Shown: in pieces, positions 23,199 to 31,069 of the stretch
Numbering within the stretch: the stretch's first letter is position 1
How the letters are laid out: each line of letters starts with the position of its first letter
Virus record (IMG/VR): IMGVR_UViG_3300043410_000355
Location: 1-45,352 of that record
DNA from: a virus
DNA: 45,352 nt
Strand: one strand, 5' to 3'
Position numbers and translations under genes: made by a program
The notes under the pieces: model-generated
Databases searched by the model: none
Told to the model about the DNA's origin: nothing
Seen by the model: the letters and a program-made list of their open reading frames with translations, nothing else

Positions 23199-25773
23199 AG
23201 AACTTAATGACAGTTCTAAGTGTAACTGTCTGGTCTGCAGTTGGAGTGAATGCCTGCTTGTTGTCGATAAACAGAAGCTGACCAGAGTATTTATCTGCTG
23301 TCGGTGGAGTTACACCAGATGCAGAGAATGTGACTGAATTTGGATTTAGGAAGATATCACCAACCTGTGGAACAGCGTTATCTAGAGACTGTACCAACAT
23401 ACCAGTCGTTGTCATTGAAACGATACGGAATCTTGGACCTTCTGCATCACCCTGACGGATCAACATATCTTGAGCGAAAGCTCCAGTTACGTTACCGATT
23501 AGAACGTAGCAGGCAGATGCCAGCGCATTCTTAAGGTTACCATAAGAACCGAACTGACGAGGGTTCTTGATAATACCTAGTTGACGGAAGTCGTTATTAA
23601 CGTCGAATCCTTGGTTTGTGTCCTTAGAGATGTTTGTGTAGAACATCAGTGTATGAGAGAACATACCGACGATAGGATCTTTACCATGACCGCCATACGG
23701 AGCAGCGATGCCGCGAATTTGAGCGCCAGAGCCAGATCCACCGACTGTAACGTTACACCAGCGGTATCCAGATCCATAGTTATCAACCACGATTTTCTTA
23801 ATTGCACCGCTAGAAACGATCGCATGGGCTGCAGCACCAGTACCATCACCTTCGATAGTAATCGTTGGGTCTGAACCATAACCAAAACCACCAGAGATAA
23901 CTGGGTAAGCCATAATACGACCATCAATAGTCAACAACTCAGTATTGGCTTGTAGCGTGTTGATATCTCCTGGAGAAAGGTCAGCGCGAACAGAAGCGCT
24001 GGTACCATCACCAGTGACAGTCAAGTTAGCGTAGGTATAACCAACACCACCATCATCGATCTGAACGCCAACGATTTGACCGTTAGAGATAACTGGTACT
24101 AGCTTAGCTTCAGATTTAATACCAACGAAGTATGCCTTAGCGCCAGAACCGCCAGAAACTGGTTGAATTGTGATCGCTGGAAGGATAGAATAACCTGATC
24201 CATACTTCAATGAAACGCTACCTGTGGCTGGAGTGCCGACATATGTCAAAGTTGCAGTTCCGTTAGAAGCAGAACCTGTAACGTGGGTTGGGGCAGTAGT
24301 GTTAGTAGTACCCGCTGTTGTTACTGTGTATAGACGGTTAGAATAGAAAATCTGTTGACCGACTGTGTAAGCAGTTGAAGCAGTCCACTGAGAACCAAAA
24401 GTGACGTTTGGAACACTAGTGTATGCGTCACCAGAATCTAGAACAGTTACTTTAGCTACACCAGTACCGCGCATGACAGATGCGCCAACGAAACCAGAGC
24501 CACCGCCACCAGTGATGTTAACAGATGGTGCAGAAGTATAACCAGATCCTGGGTTTGCTAAAATAATTTCTAGAACAGAACCGTTTAGAGTGATACCTGT
24601 GACCTGTCCACCGCTAGTAACAACAGTGCCAGTTGCACGTGTACCGATATACTTTAGAGCAGCAGTACCGTTAGAAACGATACCAGACTTGTGGGTTGGT
24701 GCAGGAGAAGCCATTGTACCTGATGTAGTGGCTTCGTACATATTGTTATTGTACTCTACTTTCTGACCAACTAGAATCGCTACGTTGTTCGTCCACACGT
24801 TAGCGCCAGCGAATGGTGCTTCGATATTACAAGTGGCACCAGAAGTGTAACCAGTTCCAGGAACGCTAATTTGAACGTTCTGTAGAATTAGAGGGTCAGA
24901 TGCACGATATCCATCACCAGCAACAGCGATGTTAGCGTAAGTATAGTTCTGTCCATTGTTTTCTAGAACAACGTTCAGAATCTCTCCACCAGAGTAAAAC
25001 TGTGAACGAAGAGAGTTGACGACAGGCATGTAAACGTCTGTCAAGAATTTGTTGCGCAGAGCGATAGGAATACTGTACAAGTATTTCCACATGTAACCGT
25101 CTGGCATGATAACTGGATCTACAACAGTACCGATTGGTTTGTATGTAGAGATTGCATTGTTATTGTTGTCAAGACACTTGTAGACGTTGTATTCGTCGGT
25201 CATTACAACACAGTTAATATCCTCTAGTCTCTGAGCGCCAGAGTATGCAATATTAACTACAGCTTTAGCAACTACACCTTCACCACCACCGCCAGTTATT
25301 GTAACTGTTGGAGTAGAAGTATAGCCTCTACCTCTATTAACCATATTGATCGCAGTGACAACACCGTCTGTAAGTACTGGAACAGCAACTGCGCCTGTTC
25401 CACCACCGCCAGTAATAGAGATAGATGGAGGATCTGAATAACCGTATCCACCAGAGATAAGGTTAATGCCTTGGACTTCATCACTATACTGATCGTCATA
25501 CATATCCCAGATCTGTCCAGTGACCCAGTCGACACGTCTAGTGACGAAAGAAACGTCAGTGGATTTGATTTCCTTTAGGGTGATGATCTCGTTACGAGTC
25601 TTTAGCTCGTAATCGAAACTATCAATAGGATAGGGTGGTAATGAGTCATCTTCCCAAGTCAGAGTGCGACCTAGGAAGTAATAGTATCTCGCATTTCTAT
25701 TCTGAATCTCGTCGTATAACGCCTGAGCAATAGAATTGTGAAGCGGAGACTTCAGTAGAGATGAAGTTGCCAT
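23197..25773 (-). CDS. 8: Baseplate wedge gp8 enlarged by repeat modules
   Basis: 858 aa, against 334 in T4 gp8. The gp8 framework is split: the N-terminus (YYYFLGRTLTWEDDSLPPYP then IDSFDYELKTRNEI) and GQIWDMYDDQYSDE, a middle segment at about 195-250 (VYKCLDNNNN...MPDGYMWKYLYSIPIALRNK) and the C-terminus ending GQLLFIDNKQAFTPTADQTV. The inserts at about 105-170 and 255-695 contain at least six Gly-rich units of the form GxGYtsaPxVtItGGGGxGA, and two carbohydrate-binding-like modules at 325-378 and 462-515. Gp8 joins the wedge core to the periphery in T4. The inserts probably project from the baseplate and may touch surface sugars or other virion parts. Confidence 0.85.
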   Translation of the reverse strand: MATSSLLKSPLHNSIAQALYDEIQNRNARYYYFLGRTLTWEDDSLPPYPIDSFDYELKTRNEIITLKEIKSTDVSFVTRRVDWVTGQIWDMYDDQYSDEVQGINLISGGYGYSDPPSISITGGGGTGAVAVPVLTDGVVTAINMVNRGRGYTSTPTVTITGGGGEGVVAKAVVNIAYSGAQRLEDINCVVMTDEYNVYKCLDNNNNAISTYKPIGTVVDPVIMPDGYMWKYLYSIPIALRNKFLTDVYMPVVNSLRSQFYSGGEILNVVLENNGQNYTYANIAVAGDGYRASDPLILQNVQISVPGTGYTSGATCNIEAPFAGANVWTNNVAILVGQKVEYNNNMYEATTSGTMASPAPTHKSGIVSNGTAALKYIGTRATGTVVTSGGQVTGITLNGSVLEIILANPGSGYTSAPSVNITGGGGSGFVGASVMRGTGVAKVTVLDSGDAYTSVPNVTFGSQWTASTAYTVGQQIFYSNRLYTVTTAGTTNTTAPTHVTGSASNGTATLTYVGTPATGSVSLKYGSGYSILPAITIQPVSGGSGAKAYFVGIKSEAKLVPVISNGQIVGVQIDDGGVGYTYANLTVTGDGTSASVRADLSPGDINTLQANTELLTIDGRIMAYPVISGGFGYGSDPTITIEGDGTGAAAHAIVSSGAIKKIVVDNYGSGYRWCNVTVGGSGSGAQIRGIAAPYGGHGKDPIVGMFSHTLMFYTNISKDTNQGFDVNNDFRQLGIIKNPRQFGSYGNLKNALASACYVLIGNVTGAFAQDMLIRQGDAEGPRFRIVSMTTTGMLVQSLDNAVPQVGDIFLNPNSVTFSASGVTPPTADKYSGQLLFIDNKQAFTPTADQTVTLRTVIKF
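24229..24390 (-). other. Carbohydrate-binding-like module 2 in gp8
   Basis: Residues about 462-515 (QWTASTAYTVGQQIFYSNRL then YTVTTAGTTNTTAPTHVTGS, ending TLTYVGT). Tandem paralogue of module 1; same pattern W-x5-Y-x2-G-x2-V/I-x-Y-x3-Y. Confidence 0.6.
24640..24801 (-). other. Carbohydrate-binding-like module 1 in gp8
   Basis: Residues about 325-378 (ANVWTNNVAILVGQKVEYNN then NMYEATTSGTMASPAPTHKS, ending ALKYIGT). Closely related to module 2 of the same protein and to residues 316-371 of the 2089-aa protein. Confidence 0.6.
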
Positions 25774-25788
25774 TTAGAAGCCCGTTGA

Positions 25789-26250
25789 TTAACTTACAGT
25801 GATAACCCAAGTAACAGCGATAGAGTCGCCAGCAGCCTTGTTAACGACTGGGAAAGTGGTACGACATAGCATGTTACCACCAGAGTTGCCAGCAGTAGCT
25901 GGGTTGAAGATACCTGCTTCAGTGATAGCGCCAGTACCTGTACCTGCTGGGAAAGTAGCAGTTGCAGTAACTTGGTTGCCAGAAGAAGAGAAAGAAGCAA
26001 GCGCAACGCGACCAGCTTCAATACCTAGAGTTGTGTTACCAACAGCTGGTGTAGCAGAGCTAGTACCGATAGCCATAGTATTCATAACACCTTGTACGCT
26101 GTTAGACTGCATGCGGTTAGCGATGTAAGTCTTACCAACAGTAACAACTAGGTTCTTAATTTGACGTTCTTCAACTAGAGCGCCAGATGCATCAAATCGT
26201 TGAACGTTGACGTCACCGATCATCTTAATTCCGAAATCTTGTAATTCCAT
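25789..26250 (-). CDS. Small tail structural protein
   Basis: 153 aa. The pattern (VQRFDASGALVEERQIKNLV then VTVGKTYIANRM, MAIGTSSATPAVGNTTLG, GTGTGAITEAGIFN, LCRTTFPVVNKAAGDSIAVT) is that of a common small phage protein in fibre regions whose strands end with 'l.v.WvItvs'. Its role is not assigned experimentally as far as I know; the fold is expected to be a beta-sandwich of the fibre or baseplate periphery. AGGAGA precedes the ATG. It lies between the 749-aa protein and gp8, so it is probably part of the wedge periphery. Confidence 0.7.
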   Translation of the reverse strand: MELQDFGIKMIGDVNVQRFDASGALVEERQIKNLVVTVGKTYIANRMQSNSVQGVMNTMAIGTSSATPAVGNTTLGIEAGRVALASFSSSGNQVTATATFPAGTGTGAITEAGIFNPATAGNSGGNMLCRTTFPVVNKAAGDSIAVTWVITVS

Positions 26251-26275
26251 AAAATTCTCCTATATTGAGTAAATT

Positions 26276-28525
26276 TTAACCCGTGAAATCGATAGGGTTT
26301 CCAACAAATAAACCGCCATCGTTCAAGAACCACCCAGCTTCGGCATATGGGTTTAAGTCCATAGTGCCTCCACTGTCTGTGGCAGTGGCGATGTTGGTGT
26401 CAGGTGTAACTCCATCGTTAAGCACCGTACCAAATGTTGTGGTTAAAGAAAATGCGGGCGTCGTTCTATTTAGGTCAGATGCGCTAGAAGCATCAGTATC
26501 AGATGCGATAACACCTTCTGAATCAGCAGTTACGTTATCATTGATAAGGTGACCTGCAGTTAGAGTCTTCATCATTTCGAAAACATCGAAACCAGTTCTA
26601 ACTAGACCACCATAACCATAGCCGATAGCGTTTTCGACTAGAGAGATCGTATTGCCGTCATAGACACCATCATAATTTAGGTGAGTATTAACACCGTCTA
26701 CGTAACCTAGAGTTTTAGACTGGTCGAAATACGGCATAGTTCTAGAGCCGTTAGAACCGACTGTATCGGTCATAAGAACAGCTTCAGTATCTACTGTAGT
26801 ATTATCGTTGATAACGTGGTTGAAGTCTAGCTGCTTGTATGTTGTCCAGTACGGCATAGTTCTGGTCAAATCAGTAACATCTCCACCGTCAGTTAGAGAT
26901 ATAGACTGAGGTTCAGCTACGCCATCAAAGTTTAGGTTGGTACCATCGATAGGCTTGTTTAGCACTAGGTATGGCATAGTTCTGGTATTATCCAGAGCCA
27001 CGCCAATTTCCTGCATAGTTACGTAGTTACCTTCAACGAACAGATCTCCGTTTAGAGACTGGTCATCGAAATACTTCTGGATATCCAGATATGGCATAGT
27101 TCTTGTCAAATCAAGAGCCAGACCATTTTCTTTGATCGCTACTGTATCCTTAGCATTGATGTTTAGAATCTTAATTAGAGACTCTAGAGATTCGCTGATA
27201 TCAAATTCGTTACGAATGTCGTACTCACCGAAGATCGCCATACCCGCTGGGTGGATAAGGTTCTTAACTGCGGTCTTGTAAGAGTCAAGAGCCTCGTCGA
27301 TCTTAACAACATAAGAGTACGCTTGGTAGTAACGGCTGTCTTGAATGAAGATCGCATCATCTAGGAAACCGTCGTTGTTGACGTAGTAACCTGGATACTT
27401 AGCAAGAGGTCCAAGAGAACACTTGATGATCGCTGGTTCGATAGTAACTGCAGCAGCATCAACGTTACTGATACCAAATTCACGCATGACCAGACCAGCA
27501 TATGCGCCATCGGCATATGTTGATGACCAGTAGTCAGCAGTGTTGATCGTACCAGATTCTGAGAAGCCATCCATTCTATCGTTGATAGAAATGTTTGTTA
27601 GGATACTTCCATCTACCTGTGGGACATCGATACGTTGAATCGTTGTGCCAGCTGTACCACCTGCATCCTGTCCACCTTTAGATGAAATGGTTGTAGTAAA
27701 GTCAGTAGTGTAACCGATACCGTACTTAATTAGTTGAGCCTGAAGGATACCACCACCGCTGTCAACACGAACGATCTTCATAATGGAACCGTATCCATCG
27801 AAGTTCTTAATGTTGTATAGGTCGCCTACCTTAAATCCTGCACCCTTCTTCTGAACCTCAAGGGTAGAAGTGGTAGCCATAATTTCAGCAGTAAAGTAGA
27901 TACCCTTGATATCGTCGCGGTAACGAATTCTATCACCAACGCTAATATTACCGAAGAAACGGCGATCGATGAAGTATTCATAAACGTTGTCAGAGACTTT
28001 GACCACACGGTCAACTTCAATCTCAACGTATTGGTGTCTATCAACTAGAACACGAATGATTTTGTTCGGTGTGACAACATCAACAATCTTACCGATAGGA
28101 TCGTTCGGGTTACCAGATAGAATCTTACAGAAGATGGAAACGTCTTGGTTCCACTTACCGTCAGAAGCACGAAGCATCTGCTTTGCTGGGTAATCAATCG
28201 AAACTTCCTTGCCGAATAGGATACGGAATAGAAGTTTGTAAGAAGACTCAGAACCTTTAGCGCCGTAGTGTTCCTTGATATGTTCCATCAAGAAACGCTG
28301 ATCAACCGTAGAGTATGGTAGCTTAGAAGCTAGTTCGTCTTTGAAGTAACGGATGAAAGAGTCTAGAGTCTTGTCAAGATCTCGTAGATCTTCAAGATTC
28401 TGTTGTGTAGTCTCTAGGTACTCATAGTACGCTTCTAAGAATGCGACGAAACTCTGGTAGTCAGAGCGTACGAACTCTGGTACCTGAGATGCGACTAAAG
28501 ACGACAGCTTTGGTTTGGTAATCAT
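26276..28525 (-). CDS. Large baseplate-region protein with 40-residue repeats
   Basis: 749 aa. The N-terminus (PEFVRSDYQSFVAFLEAYYE then YLETTQQNLEDLRDLDKTLD, HIKEHYGAKGSESSYKLLFR) is a conserved helical region known from marine T4-like structural proteins. It is located where T4 has gene 7, but I see no clear gp7 similarity. Residues about 226-290 contain the Gly-rich repeat-like segment (KKGAGFKVGDLYNI...YGIGYTTDFTTTI). From 475 on, RTMPY recurs at 475, 515, 555 and 595, exactly every 40 residues, followed by two degenerate units (RTGFD at 643, RTTPAF at 687). The ATG overlaps the gp6 stop (TAATG). Probably a wedge or peripheral baseplate component. Confidence 0.7.
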   Translation of the reverse strand: MITKPKLSSLVASQVPEFVRSDYQSFVAFLEAYYEYLETTQQNLEDLRDLDKTLDSFIRYFKDELASKLPYSTVDQRFLMEHIKEHYGAKGSESSYKLLFRILFGKEVSIDYPAKQMLRASDGKWNQDVSIFCKILSGNPNDPIGKIVDVVTPNKIIRVLVDRHQYVEIEVDRVVKVSDNVYEYFIDRRFFGNISVGDRIRYRDDIKGIYFTAEIMATTSTLEVQKKGAGFKVGDLYNIKNFDGYGSIMKIVRVDSGGGILQAQLIKYGIGYTTDFTTTISSKGGQDAGGTAGTTIQRIDVPQVDGSILTNISINDRMDGFSESGTINTADYWSSTYADGAYAGLVMREFGISNVDAAAVTIEPAIIKCSLGPLAKYPGYYVNNDGFLDDAIFIQDSRYYQAYSYVVKIDEALDSYKTAVKNLIHPAGMAIFGEYDIRNEFDISESLESLIKILNINAKDTVAIKENGLALDLTRTMPYLDIQKYFDDQSLNGDLFVEGNYVTMQEIGVALDNTRTMPYLVLNKPIDGTNLNFDGVAEPQSISLTDGGDVTDLTRTMPYWTTYKQLDFNHVINDNTTVDTEAVLMTDTVGSNGSRTMPYFDQSKTLGYVDGVNTHLNYDGVYDGNTISLVENAIGYGYGGLVRTGFDVFEMMKTLTAGHLINDNVTADSEGVIASDTDASSASDLNRTTPAFSLTTTFGTVLNDGVTPDTNIATATDSGGTMDLNPYAEAGWFLNDGGLFVGNPIDFTG
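26600..27103 (-). repeat. 40-residue repeats with RTMPY signature
   Basis: Encodes residues 475-642 of the 749-aa protein. Units begin at R475, R515, R555 and R595, each RTMPY, exactly 120 bases apart in the DNA; the fourth unit is longer (48 residues). Between signatures the sequence is diverged but keeps patterns such as LN/HV-x-D-G/N and a second half with alternating hydrophobics (VTMQEIGVALDNT, ISLTDGGDVTDLT, VLMTDTVGSNGS). Confidence 0.85.
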
Positions 28526-30363
28526 TATGATCTGCTAGAAGAGAATACGAAGTTATATCCGCCACGTAGGTCGCCAGATGCTGTCTTATCTGCGATAGCA
28601 TTAACCTTCAAGTGGTCAACTGCGATCTGCGCGATCTGTGTCAAAGCGGAGACTACGTCATAAGATTGTGGAGCAATAGAGATTTCAAAGTCAACGTCCG
28701 CCAAACCAGTAATGTTCAGGTTACGGATATCAACGATACCCTTAGCGTAGTCGATTATACCTAGTTGGTCATCAACGTAGATACGTGTTGCGTTTGCGCC
28801 ATACTTGTACAGACGAATATATTTAACACCATCGTCGTCAAGGTAATGAATGTCTGGAGAACCAGCGATATAGAATCCAGTGCTAGAGAATGACTCTTCA
28901 GCAACACCAGAGTAGTAGATCGGGTTGATTAGGTTCAACATATACTGAGCAGAAACGTTGTAACGTGGTTGAAGGTTACGACGCAGTAGAACGTTAGTGA
29001 TGTTGCTAACGATGGCGGGATCGGTTTCGTCGATAAGTTTACTCAACTTAGAGAAACGGAAGATACCATCAAATTTTTGCAAATCAGAATCGTTGTAAGC
29101 AAGAATAGTCTGACGAACTAAAGTAGCGATCTCAGAAGCAGTCTTAGTTGTTTCTTGTTCGTTGTAGTAAACATTAACTTCCAACGCGATGTTGATATAT
29201 TCAGGATCAACGATCTCTGGAATAACAGAAACAACGTTACGGTTAGTCAAAACTGTAGAGATGATGTTAGCCTTCTCAACAGTAGTTAGCTTAGGAGCAT
29301 TCTTAGGCTTGATGCATAGGTATGTCTTACCGTAGACTGGAGGATTGTTATCCTCACCACCCCAAACAGAAACAGAGTATGCTTCTGGAACATTAGCGTA
29401 GATCAGAGCTTTGTAGTCGTCTGGAGTAACTGCTCGGTTTTGAGCAGCATAGAATTTTGGAGCATTGAAACGAATGCTATCGTTTGATTCTGGAACATCA
29501 CCGTTAGACGCTGCAGAAGTAGTAGTGACAGATACCTGTGCGCCTGATAGTAGGGTTGCGCCGTTGTATGTGAACTGAGTTGCACCATTAGCTGCATCTA
29601 GGCTAGAAACGAAGTAGTCGAAGTGGACGACGTTACCGTTATCTAATGCGCGACCAACGTTACCGTCGCCGAAGTTTACTTCATAAAGACCGTTATCGAT
29701 CTCTTTAACCCAATAAGCCTTAGTCTTAGAATCTGCATTAACAACGCTATCAGAACGAGACCAAGCCTCGTATACAGAAGAAGAAGCTGATTGTTGAACG
29801 CGAACTTTCAACGTATTGATGTCAACGTTTGAGTTAGGGATTAGGTAACGCACACCATCCGCAACGGTGTAGTTATATGATAGCGGGGAACCTTCTGTTA
29901 ACTCAACGCCAGCGAAAACGAAGTTTCCAGATGTAGTTGAACGGTTTACTGTGACAGAACCAGTATTGAAGAAGTTATACTGCTTACCATCGATAAGAGT
30001 AGTAAACGTTGAGTATGATGGAAGTGTTAGGTTAGAAGGTGCAGCGTTTCCACCAGTAACGTTGACAGTTACAATAGCCTTCGCGCAGGTAGCAGAACGT
30101 GGTGTATAACCTAGCATCTTAGCCAGAGAAACGATATTGTTACGCTTTCTAGCAGAGTCCAAGAACATCTCATTGATCGCCATATTGTTGTATAGCGCAT
30201 TATAGTGAGTGTTATAAGCTAGGACGTCTAGAAGGACAGACATCGCAGAACCTTCGAAGTCATAGTCTTGGAACTCAGACTGACCTTGTAGGAACGTTTT
30301 TAGGTTAGCTTTGATGTTATCAAAGTCTAGTTCTGTTACGTTAATCTTTCTATTATTTGCCAT
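28525..30363 (-). CDS. 6: Baseplate wedge gp6
   Basis: 612 aa (T4 gp6 is 660). The N-terminus (DFDNIKANLKTFLQGQSEFQ then DYDFEGSAMSVLLDVLAYNT and HYNALYNNMAINEMFLDSAR) is the most recognisable part of gp6 in T4 relatives and is related to gpJ of simpler contractile phages. Gp6 dimers form the continuous ring of the baseplate that opens during contraction. A later block (AQNRAVTPDDYKALIYANVP, GGEDNNPPVYGKTYLCIKPK) also matches the family. The ATG overlaps the gp25 stop as TAATG, and its stop overlaps the next start, so the three are coupled. Confidence 0.9.
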   Translation of the reverse strand: MANNRKINVTELDFDNIKANLKTFLQGQSEFQDYDFEGSAMSVLLDVLAYNTHYNALYNNMAINEMFLDSARKRNNIVSLAKMLGYTPRSATCAKAIVTVNVTGGNAAPSNLTLPSYSTFTTLIDGKQYNFFNTGSVTVNRSTTSGNFVFAGVELTEGSPLSYNYTVADGVRYLIPNSNVDINTLKVRVQQSASSSVYEAWSRSDSVVNADSKTKAYWVKEIDNGLYEVNFGDGNVGRALDNGNVVHFDYFVSSLDAANGATQFTYNGATLLSGAQVSVTTTSAASNGDVPESNDSIRFNAPKFYAAQNRAVTPDDYKALIYANVPEAYSVSVWGGEDNNPPVYGKTYLCIKPKNAPKLTTVEKANIISTVLTNRNVVSVIPEIVDPEYINIALEVNVYYNEQETTKTASEIATLVRQTILAYNDSDLQKFDGIFRFSKLSKLIDETDPAIVSNITNVLLRRNLQPRYNVSAQYMLNLINPIYYSGVAEESFSSTGFYIAGSPDIHYLDDDGVKYIRLYKYGANATRIYVDDQLGIIDYAKGIVDIRNLNITGLADVDFEISIAPQSYDVVSALTQIAQIAVDHLKVNAIADKTASGDLRGGYNFVFSSSRS

Positions 30364-30755
30364 TATCGTGTTCTCTCTAGAGTTAAATCAAGAGTGAGTG
30401 GTGCGGTTGTATTTACAATTTGGAATTCGATAGTGACGTAAACCTCATAGGTATCTTCACTAACAACAACATCCACGTTTAGTAGCTCGACTCTTGGCTC
30501 GAAGTTGTGTACTGTATCGGAAATTGCTCGCTCGAGCATTACCTGCAACATAGGAGTTGCTGGTTCGAACAGTAGTCGCTTGATAGGGCTTCCGATTTCA
30601 CTATGGAATGGTCTCTCATAGTTGGAAGTTAAAATTAGGTTTTTCAGAGAGTTTTTAATAGCACTCTCGTCAAATCGGCGTACAATGTCCCCAGTCACAG
30701 GATGTGCTGTGAAATTGAAGTCTAGGTCTGAGAACGTTCTTGTATTTCTTGCCAT
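30363..30755 (-). CDS. 25: Baseplate wedge gp25 (lysozyme-like fold)
   Basis: 130 aa (T4 gp25 is 132). The GPW/gp25 family pattern is evident: DLDFNFTAHPVTGDIVRRFD then ESAIKNSLKNLILTSNYERP, with FHSEIGSPIKRLLFEP and the terminal strands EVYVTIEFQIVNTTAPLTLD. The EIG motif nucleates sheath polymerisation in T6SS and phage homologues. It is the inner wedge subunit that forms the core bundle with gp6 and gp53. Coupled to gp6 by TAATG. Confidence 0.92.
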   Translation of the reverse strand: MARNTRTFSDLDFNFTAHPVTGDIVRRFDESAIKNSLKNLILTSNYERPFHSEIGSPIKRLLFEPATPMLQVMLERAISDTVHNFEPRVELLNVDVVVSEDTYEVYVTIEFQIVNTTAPLTLDLTLERTR

Positions 30756-30769
30756 ATTAGTTATTTAGG

Positions 30770-31069
30770 TTATCCTACTTTAGTTTTTGCATCGCCTTCG
30801 CCGACAGCATCACCATCAGAAATTGGGTCACCTGTTCTGGCAGCAGCAAACCCTTCAAAGAATGTCTTGGTTGAACCACTGACGATCTCTCTAAGACCAT
30901 CTTGGTGGACTGTTCTACCGACTGTATGAGCCTCGAATTGATCACCGACAACACCAACAACGCCACCAGAAAGGAATGTCTTAGTGCACTGAAGTTTGTG
31001 GGTTAGAGGAGTTGGTGGACCACCATCCTGCCCCTTACTCATAATTCCTCGATACGCTAAGCTACCCAT
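30770..31069 (-). CDS. 5.4: PAAR-domain spike tip protein (gp5.4-like)
   Basis: 99 aa. Gly- and Asp-rich with the PAAR layout: GGPPTPLTHKLQCTKTF, a middle GVVGDQFEAHTV...GREIVSGS-like segment (LREIVSGSTKTFFEGFAAAR) and the end TGDPISDGDAVGEGDAKTKV. PAAR proteins cap the gp5 beta-helix needle as a metal-bound point. The likely metal ligands are His24, Cys28, His48 and His54. The first ATG (31069) overlaps the gp5 stop as TAATG. A second ATG at 31042 has a better ribosome site (GAGGAATT) and may be the true start (90 aa). Confidence 0.85.
   Translation of the reverse strand: MGSLAYRGIMSKGQDGGPPTPLTHKLQCTKTFLSGGVVGVVGDQFEAHTVGRTVHQDGLREIVSGSTKTFFEGFAAARTGDPISDGDAVGEGDAKTKVG

Noticed and set aside
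26276-28525. Calling the 749-aa protein gp7 from gene order
   Set aside because: It is next to gp6 as T4 gp7 is, but I see no sequence likeness to gp7 and it is 280 residues shorter; left unnamed.
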